From Phialocephala subalpina (taxonomy: Eukaryota; Ascomycota; Leotiomycetes; Helotiales; Mollisiaceae): a stretch of 64,000 nt of DNA. The notes beneath the pieces are model-generated. The model did no database searches, was not told the origin of the DNA, and was given only the letters and a program-made list of their open reading frames with translations. The translations under genes were made by a program, and so were the position numbers. Of the stretch, positions 56,515 through 64,000 are shown in pieces; the stretch's first letter is position 1, and each line of letters begins with the position of its first letter. The stretch spans positions 1,118,528-1,182,527 of the forward strand of contig FJOG01000016.1 in the NCBI GenBank assembly GCA_900073065.1, in the 5' to 3' direction.

Positions 56515-57370
56515 CTTGATTGAAGGAGCGAATAAATGGAATGTGGTACGTTTCTGACTCGAGAACTCGGAGAGGACTGGTAATGAATCTGGCTGGAGAA
56601 CTTGGAAGGTGGGAAGTGACGTTGCTTAAAAGTGCATTTCAATACAGCGCAAGTTCAAGAATAGAAGGAAGCATGGAGGGCGGCAGCTGAGCCCAAAATG
56701 GTGAATTCTTTTGGTGAATCTGGGGAAATCCGATTCGTGCCACGAGTACACGGCAGACAGTTTTGTGAAGCCATCGGCGCTGAACACAGATCATATCTGC
56801 TGTTCTATCATATCGAGCTGCAGGTTGAGATCCTACGATTCTTCTCAGAAAGGATATACCTAGCTTATTGACCAAGATTCTCAATATTGGAAAAGATTAG
56901 CTCAACCAATTCCTGCAGCCAGAAGTCCACTTCACAAATACGAAGATGCCAGCGACGTGTTGAGGCAAAAGAAAGTGTCACTCGCTACACTGTCTCAACT
57001 GTTTTTAGCACTATCGCGAAGAATTTGACAGCTTCCTCAATTCGGTTTCAGCTGAAAACGGGAGGCGCGATCTGTGTACGAGAAGTCTTCTGGGTGCACT
57101 TGCAGGTGATAGTTCAACGCGAGATGGAGCTGTCATCGTCAGAGCTTGATTGTGGGAGGAAAAGGAAATCAAGGAGCAAGGAAATTAGACCAAAGGGAAG
57201 AAGCTGACAAAGCCAATGACCCCGCACCAAACAAAGCACGTGTGTCTTCCTCATCTACTACAACCACCAACAATTGACTCATTAATCACTTGAGATGGAA
57301 TTACCATTTCTGCTTTCTGCTCCCACAGATCTCATCGTGAACTCCATCTCAAAACACCATCAGTAGCAAT
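56515..57370. other. Intergenic, no supported gene
   Basis: 0.85 kb between the secreted protein start and the cupin end. ACCCCGC at 57219. No coding signal. Confidence 0.5.
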
Positions 57371-58028
57371 TCACCAATCCTTCGTCGGCTCCCCTCCACC
57401 AATCCTACCCGGCAAATTCTCCCCCAACTCCTGCCCACCAACAACCACCTTCTCCGAAGAAACAAGAACGAACATCATCCTCGCCCATCCGGAGTTCTCA
57501 GTGACGTTCTTCCACGCATGCATCGTAGCTCTTTGGACACAGACATCGCCTCGATTCATGATTCTCGTCTCGCCTGAGTCGAGAAGAAGCTCGAGTGAGC
57601 CTTCGAGGACGACACCGTAGTCGATTGATTCAGTGCGGTGCATGTAAGCTTCTTTGTCAGGAGCGAAGTCTACGAAGCGAAGGACAGTGCCTGGAGGTGA
57701 AGGTGAGCATGTGACTTGCATTGTCGGGGTGATGGAGGTGCTCACCATTGCTAAGACTCAGTCCATCTGGAGGACTCTTCAAGTCGATCTCGTACTTCTG
57801 AACATCGGCTGGGACCTCTCCAGCTTTTGGGGCGTTCAGATCGACTGGGAATCCCTTGGTGGTGTATGCGAGGAAGAAGTTCGCAGCTGGAGAGATCTCT
57901 TGCCAGGACGCCTTCGCTGGGATGTCCTTCGAGAAAATTGCTTTGCCGTCCGAGTTGTGGTCTGTGATGAATCGTTGGACATCACGGAGACCGTTGGGGA
58001 GAGTTTGTGAGGAGGAAGGAGCTGCCAT
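57371..58028 (-). CDS. Cupin-domain protein
   Basis: Two exons (58028-57746, 57690-57371) join as LSNGTVLRFVDFAP and give 200 aa. The cupin barrel is C-terminal: motif 1 region YMHRTESIDYGVVLEGSLELLLDSG and motif 2 region GDVCVQRATMHAWKN, with candidate metal-binding histidines. This is the conserved small fungal cupin type, often found beside metabolic genes, with a role in isomerase, epimerase or dioxygenase-like reactions. No substrate is assigned. The 55-nt intron (GTGAGC...CTCCAG) splits the barrel start. Confidence 0.87.
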
Positions 58029-59276
58029 TGTTGCTTCCGAACTTCGCAATGATATGTCCGAACTCGAGAAGAAAGAGCGAAGAAGTCACGAGGATTGGAT
58101 GAGTGATTTGAGAAAGCTTTATTATGTGTGAATTTGGAGGAGGTGAGTTGTTGGAAGACGATGGAGTCGTGGTGAGATGTGAAGAAAGTGCTTACTTTAT
58201 TTTAACCCCGCTTTATCCGGCGGGTATGAAGTATAGAACTCTACTTCTCTGCCGACGCCCGATTCGGGCAGTTGCAACCTTGATTGGTCGAGCTTTCATG
58301 AAAAGATGAGAAACCTGCATAGGCACCACCATTTAGGTTCGGAGACAACGAGAAGTAAGAGGCATATGATAAACACGAGGTGAGTCTTGATGACACGGAT
58401 ATGGCCAACTTCGTCCACGCCCTCAATGATCCACCAATTGCCGAATATTTGAAATATGCTGTTCAAATCCACATTGCGGCCATGACTACAAAACTGAGAG
58501 GGACTCAACTAGAAGTTCTTGGTGAGCCGATTAACTGTTGGTGACTGAAGGAACTTCTAAGCGAGAAAGATAGGGGCGAGGCCGAAGCGCAAGAGAGTTG
58601 AAGTATTGTAAAAGGCTACTTCGAAGATCGCAGTGACAACACACTAGCCGAATGACTTCTCAGTGAAAGTTGTTTTTATTGCGCATGGTACTGATTAAAT
58701 AAAACATTCCACTGAAGAGTCTGACTGGCGGGGTAGAAAGGGAGGCGGTACAAATTAGGCAAGAGATCCCCAAGCTTTGACCACTAATCTTTAGCGAGTG
58801 GTAAGCAGGTTTCAGGGCATTGGGCGCTAAACTTCAGGCTGCGATGCCCCAAATAGAGGGGCTTGCAGTGATCCTGTCGCGGCCCGATCTGCGTAAACAC
58901 ATACTTTTGAAGCAATAACAGCAAATACATGACCATAAATCAAATGATCTGCAAAACCAATAGGATTCTGGGAAATACTAGGTATTGTAAGTGAATAAAG
59001 CATTGGATCCATTGTTTAATGCCCAGATAAACCAGGATCTCGGGATAGGGACTGAATATGATGGGTACGGAGGGAGGCATGCCGCACGTGGCTTTCTAAC
59101 ATAGTATACAACAGGCCATTGAAAGATCTTTCGGGCACAATAGATCGCGAAGCTTTACGTCAATGTTCCTTAGTGCAGAATTGCATCCATTTTTATGGAA
59201 GGCGACATCGGAACCTTAAATATTTCTTTCTGCACTGGAAGCTAGGTGCTAATTATAGAGCTATCTAGCTTCCTTT
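58029..59276. other. Intergenic, no supported gene
   Basis: 1.25 kb. An almost palindromic ACCCCGC-TTTATCC-GGCGGGT occurs at 58205-58224, and the complement of ACCCCGC at 58728-58734. Nothing coding is supported. Confidence 0.5.
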
Positions 59277-62200
59277 TCAGATCAACCACAATTTCTCTGG
59301 GTTCCGGTTGACAAAAGATATTTCCTTCCCCTTAGTCTTCAGCTGCGGACGCTGCAAAATCCCCATTGGCTTAACATTATAGCCCTCCATCCACCAATCG
59401 TGCTCACTCCTCCACGCATTCGGTGCAAACCACTTCGTACACCCATCCGGCAAATGCAGCGTTCCAAACGAATTCTCCCGATTTCCATAGCAAGTAATCG
59501 ACACCTTATACATTCCTTTTTCTAGAGCTCCAACATCCACGATGCGTGGCTGTAGAGCTATGGTACCAATTCGCTTACCTTCTAAGTCGACTGTGACAAC
59601 GGGACCGGCAAAGCGCGGAACTTGGAGGAAGTATTCGCCTGCGAAGGAGGGCGTGATCTCGCAGTTATAGGTGACATTCCCAGCATAGAAAGGGTATCCT
59701 TGAATAGACCAATTTCCAAATTCGACTCGAGAAAGATCTGCGGGGAGAAGTGTGCAGGACGTGCCTCTAATATCAACCTCAAAATCACCCAATAGATACA
59801 CACGTTCGATATTCGTCAGCACGTGGAAATCGTACTCCAATTCGATGATGTTCCTTCCCTTCTTCAAGGATGGCAGAACTACAGTCCTTATGTCCTCATC
59901 GACCCACCATCCCGCGACTTTCGAGGGGATGTCTTCGCCGTTCACTCTGATCTTGGTGGTCTCTGCATTTTCTAATGCTAGCTTGGGGCTCGGGACGTCC
60001 GTTTGAGAGTTGACTTCAAATCGTAATTTCAGGGATACTTGACGCTGTCGTGAGTCAAGTGGTACTGACCAGGGCTGTCGAAAGGCTTCGAGCTTTTGAG
60101 GTAGATGGAAACGGCGGCGAACGATATTCTCCACCCGCAAAATTTCTTCTCGGTTCTCCCATGGTCCGTCGTTGACCTGGTATTCGGGGTAATCTAGAAC
60201 TAAGACATTGGGCTCTGAGAGCTCGATGCTCTTGAGAGTCACAATGTCCACAGTTTTCAAGTTACCTCGAAGCACTGCTTGGGGTTTCAAGGTAGTGGTG
60301 TTCTGTTGTATACCGGATACAGGCGTGAGGAGAGCCAGAACGCTGGCACAGGGCTCAAAATACCACTTGAAACTTGTCCATCCATTTTCGATGAGCCGTG
60401 CGATTTGCCATGTATCACCTTTCAAGGCGTCCAAAATGGTTACATCCCATTCTCCGCGAACTTCCACTGAAGTAGGGTACCATCTCTTTTTGTCCGTGTT
60501 GCAAATGAAAAGATGTTGGTCTTGTTCATCTATTCGTAACTGATAGAGGAACTTAGGATGGCGAATCCCGTCATCGGTACTGGTAACACGAACATCGCGC
60601 CATTCTTCCAGAGCTGATATGACAGCGAAAGATGACCATTCTATCTTTTTGCTCGAGGGAATGTGTGGTATACCTGTCGGTAATTGGGCGTCGACCAAAG
60701 AAGGTGCGCTTCCTGCCACGATGACGGTCCCTCTACACGCAGTAAACTTCTGCAGTCTCTCCAGGGTAGATGATCGGATGGTCCGAAGGTATGGGAGAAT
60801 GATAACATCGTAGGCACAGTGCCCGACCTGGAGTGGGGCGCCACTAACAATAGTATCTAACGGGGTCTGCTCGGGGAACAAACTCTCCGAAATGAAATCA
60901 AAATCAATGAGGCCATGCAGCAACCAAGTCGTTAAGTCCTCGAAAGCTTGATCTCTGAATGCTTGCTCTTGACCACTTGTTTGCATCGGGCCAAAGCAAA
61001 GCCAATAACTCTCAATGGGATGAATAACTGCAACGCGGGTGCGAGCTTTCCCACGAGTGAGTGATACTCCTACACGTGCAAAGTAGTCCTCGATGTAGGG
61101 ATACTCTTTGTACCATGGGCTCTGGTATCCAATTGCTGCTGGATAGTCTCGCTTTGCTTCGCCTGCCATGCTGACCTACGACGATGAGCTTCCAGCCGAG
61201 AACTTAAGAAGATTCACATACCCAACTGAGATGGTGGACACGAAAGACTACGCCTAAGGCTGCTTGCCAGTTTCCCGCTGCCATGTGGCCAGCGAAATCA
61301 AAAGTCCAGTTCGTAACTCCGTAGATCTCACTCATGATACCTTTCGCACCGTTTTTTCGCGCAACACTACTAGCTTGCTTAGCGGTGTTGTACTCCATCA
61401 GATCACTAAGCATATCGATTCCAGGCATATCGAGGTTTCGATAACATCTCATTGCCTCCCCAAGAGCTTGCGTCTGGGATAGCAACGTTGGTTCCTTCAT
61501 CATGTGCCCAATTAGAGCGATGCCTCGGTGTCGACACCACTTTGCCACGGTGTCCATGAAAGACGTTACGAATCGCTCACAGATGTGGTCGTGGTAATGG
61601 TACCGGGTGGTATTATGGCGTGTATCGTCAACTGCCGAATCCCAAACGAGTTCTGGAAGTTTGTCAATCAGACTAGATCCATATTGAGATGTGAATGTGT
61701 CGTCCATATCGAGTGACCAGGGCATGAAGATGTCGTGTTGATCCGACCCTTTCAACAAAATTGTCTTGTGTGCGAATTGTGGCTCATCAGTGAAAATGCA
61801 AGGTACTACAGTTCCAAAATCCGACGCTAGCTTGGAGTGATAGACCTCGTGAGTCGTCTCAATGAAGCGCTCAATGGCTTTAGGATTGAAGGTGTCTATG
61901 TATGTATCCCCATTGTACCATTCTGAAGGTGGATTTGGCTCGACGTATACGTACCAAGTGGAATGAGTCGATGGTTCGCCATCAGGCACGCGGCGGTATG
62001 ATTCGAGTTTGCTATCTCTTAAGGTAATTTCAAAGCGCGTGATCAGAGTGCCCTGCTCACTTCTGGACGCCTTTCCGTTGGCGCCTCCAATCTTGGCACT
62101 ACTTCAGATCAGCTAAGTTTCGCCCCTCGATGAAATTGCACACTGACGGTCCTGTAGGAGCTTTGCCATATTCCCATGGTGTAACAAGAAGATGCTGAGC

Positions 62201-62563
62201 TTTAAACTCGGGATGCCCCTTTGTCACAAGCCCACCTGCGGCACCACTCGGCCAGCGATCTTCGTCATACAAACACGCTAACATCTTTCTCTCTCTTGCG
62301 CGATTGACACAAGCCTTGACAAGATCCATAAACTCTGGCCCCATATACGGCGTGTCGAGACCGATGCGAGAATGAATATGAAAACCTCCCATACCCATCT
62401 CGGCCAATTGATCTATCTGTCGTAAGAGGCGGTCTTCTTGAAGGCGAGTATTCCAGCACCATAATGGTGCTCCCCTGTACTCTGCTGGTGGTTTCTTAAA
62501 TACATTCTCGTCGTATTTTGTCTGTGACCGAGGAAATGTCAAAGGATTGATGCCGAGACTCAT
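59277..62563 (-). CDS. Large glycoside hydrolase, GH106-like (alpha-L-rhamnosidase-type)
   Basis: Three exons (62563-62148, 62098-61222, 61175-59277) give 1063 aa. Intron 1 is only 49 nt (GTCAGT...CTGAT...TAG); joining gives APTGPAKIGGANGK. Intron 2 joins LSWVSMAGEAKRDYP. The start reads PPAEYRGAPLWCWN then MGMGGFHIHSRIGLDTPY and LYDEDRWPSGAAGG, a (beta/alpha)8 barrel opening typical of GH106-related enzymes. Later VPCIFTDEPQF and KGIMSEIYGVTNW carry acidic residues positioned like catalytic Glu/Asp. The C-terminal region contains beta-sandwich domains. There is no signal peptide, so a cytosolic or non-classical location is likely. Divergent from a sugar transporter gene, it probably hydrolyses imported oligosaccharides or glycosides. 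Confidence 0.8.
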
Positions 62564-63445
62564 ACTGGCTAGTGCTGATTTCTCGCGATATCAAACTGAG
62601 CTGGGAGAGATGGAAGATTGTTGCCAACATGGAAGGCCTCGTGAGGATCTGTCGTACAGCCTCGTTTGACAGGTATTCTCTTAATTAGGATTGCGCGTTT
62701 ATTGATTGTGTCTCGGTGCAATTGCGTGCGGAGGGTGGGGGTGTAGATATTTGGTGGCTCCTTTCTATGACCGACACAGCCTAGGGAAACCACAAGAGTG
62801 GGAAGTTTTGTGGAGCAACGCGCTGACAATTGGACTGAAATCCGAGGCATTTCGGAGAAGCTGGACTACTTAACTTCGGAAAACACTTCGAACCTGCGTT
62901 TCCGAAATCCTGGCACCTTGATTTCTGCATTTCCGACCTACACGTGACCCAGTCTCCCCTTCGTCTCCGCACATCACCTCGCCATCTTTCTTTACTGGAT
63001 TTTCGAGCGCGAACAAATGCACCGAGGAGAAATGCCAACACTTCCAAATCAGGCGGCAGCAAGGGGTGCAGGTGGTGTCTCCCTACTGTACCTTCGGAAG
63101 CCCTAGTTTCCAAAGCTAGAAAGAAAGTCGCTGACGTAGATCATGTCTTTGAAGAAACAGAACCCCCAACTTTCCCCTTTCTCTTACCCCGCTAATACCA
63201 CCATCCAAGTCCGGGGGTTCCCCATTTCCCGCATGCTGCCAAGTATGCATTGTCGAGACCAAGACTATAACCCATTATCAGGGGATCTTGCATATGATCT
63301 ATAAGTATCCCATCTCACCATCCCAGTAACACTTTGTTGCAGCATGCGAGATCCAGGGTCTATTGCTGCCGATACTGTTTACACACCATTTCACCAATTG
63401 TTATAGAATCTTAAAGGAAGTGATTCCTACGTCGAATCGACTACG
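62564..63445. promoter_or_regulatory. Divergent promoter between the glycosidase and sugar transporter genes
   Basis: 0.88 kb between start codons with no supported gene. It includes CCGGGGGTTCCCC (63211-63223), part of an inverted CCGGGG-like arrangement, and ACCCCGC at 63186. These might be sites for a Zn2Cys6 or Cys2His2 regulator of the sugar pathway. This is not proven. Confidence 0.35.
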
Positions 63446-64000
63446 ATGCCTATCCCAACCAATGGTCGGTGGCTCAACTGGGCGTGCTCAGTTACAATTG
63501 CGTTGGGCGGGTACGTAAATTTCGCATCTCAAGCTCTCAAGTGGATTTCGTACGACTGTAAGGTACTGACAAGACACATAGACTTATCTATGGTATCGAT
63601 ACGGGCATCGTATCAACAACTATTGCCCAAAAGACGTTCAATCTCTACATGTTTGGAACAACAGACAAGACAAAGTTCACGGCCTTTACGGGTGCTATGG
63701 TATCCTGCTATTATGCCGGACAGACCATCGGAAGTTTTGGAATCGGATGGATGATGGATCGCCTGGGCCGAAAATGGTCGCTGCAAATATGCACTTTTTT
63801 CACCATCGTTGGGTCGGCTGTCCAAACGGGATCCATCAATATTGGAATGTTTCTCGCTGGAAGAGTGATCGCTGGAATCGCTACTGGAGGCTTGCTGACA
63901 CTCGTGCCTCCCTATATTGCTGAGCTCGCACCGCCCGAGACTCGGGCTCGCCTGGTCGGGATGAAGGGCTTGCTAGTTGCCATCGGTTATCTCATTGCCA
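63446..64000 (+). CDS. MFS sugar transporter, 5' part (runs off the window)
   Basis: Starts MPIPTNGRWLNWACSVTIALGG. The intron (63511-63581, GTACGT...CATAG) joins GGLIYGIDTGIVSTTIAQ, the first transmembrane segment with the sugar-porter GYDTG-like motif. Then come FTGAMVSCYYAGQTIGSF, MMDRLGRKWSLQ (the D-R-x-G-R-[RK] motif of MFS sugar porters), FLAGRVIAGIATGGLLTLVPPYIAELAP and PETRARLVGMKG (PETRG-like). The gene is cut at position 64000 after about half of the N-terminal six-helix bundle. It faces away from the GH106-like glycosidase, so uptake of a released sugar, or of the glycoside itself, is likely. Confidence 0.92.

Noticed and set aside
1..64000. A classical secondary-metabolite gene cluster
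   Set aside because: A P450, SDR, dioxygenase and NTF2-like protein occur in the first 14 kb, but no polyketide synthase, NRPS, terpene synthase or DMATS is present in the window.

Overview
The window is nuclear DNA of a filamentous ascomycete (Pezizomycotina). Nearly every gene is broken by short introns of about 45-120 nt with GT..AG ends and often CTAAC/CTGAT-like branch points. The gene families are typical moulds' genes: ACS-family permease, P450, GH11, CE5, 2EXR, C2H2 and STAND proteins. Strongly AT-rich blocks border decayed genes whose stop codons fit C-to-T changes, as expected of repeat-induced point mutation (RIP). A Leotiomycete-like source is my guess only. Introns were placed by hand from splice signals and reading-frame continuity.

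Layout. (1) 0.8-14 kb: an accessory metabolic stretch with an SDR, an NTF2-like protein, tRNA-Asn, an ACS-family MFS permease divergent from a DapA-type aldolase/lyase, a P450, an F-box-like protein and a TauD-type dioxygenase. (2) 14.4-17.5 kb: a small Cys-containing protein and a GH78-like alpha-L-rhamnosidase. (3) 17.9-22.5 kb: a caspase-fold (C14) protein fused to C2H2 fingers, beside a second protein carrying the same finger module. (4) 24.3-26.2 kb: an AT-rich block with broken coding remnants on both sides. (5) 27.7-39.2 kb: a CHAT-protease STAND NTPase (1444 aa), divergent from a gasdermin-like candidate (355 aa), then a triple CbxX/CfqX-type AAA ATPase whose last exon holds a perfect 250-bp tandem duplication. 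A 204-bp MITE-like element lies between the last two. (6) 40-41 kb: a dead APH-kinase gene. (7) 41.6-44.5 kb: a xylan pair, CE5 acetylxylan esterase and GH11 xylanase. (8) 45.8-48.8 kb: a broken small gene, an intact APH-family kinase, an AT-rich repeat and a truncated FAD monooxygenase. (9) 49.4-58 kb: a ubiquitin-like protein, a 2EXR protein, a disordered protein, a decayed secreted protein, a small secreted protein and a cupin. (10) 59.3-64 kb: a GH106-like glycosidase divergent from a sugar transporter that runs off the edge.

The most notable part is 14-39 kb. It looks like a regulated cell-death (allorecognition/immunity) island. A STAND protein with an intact CHAT His/Cys dyad sits head to head with a candidate pore-forming gasdermin, the arrangement known from fungal gasdermin-protease pairs. 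A caspase-fold/zinc-finger protein and a multi-AAA ATPase lie close by. A small CPxGxxW...CxGGxH tail is shared by the AAA ATPase and the 14.4-kb gene, and a finger module is shared by the two 18-22 kb genes, so parts appear to have been shuffled locally. Function is inferred from family and context; no homology search was possible.
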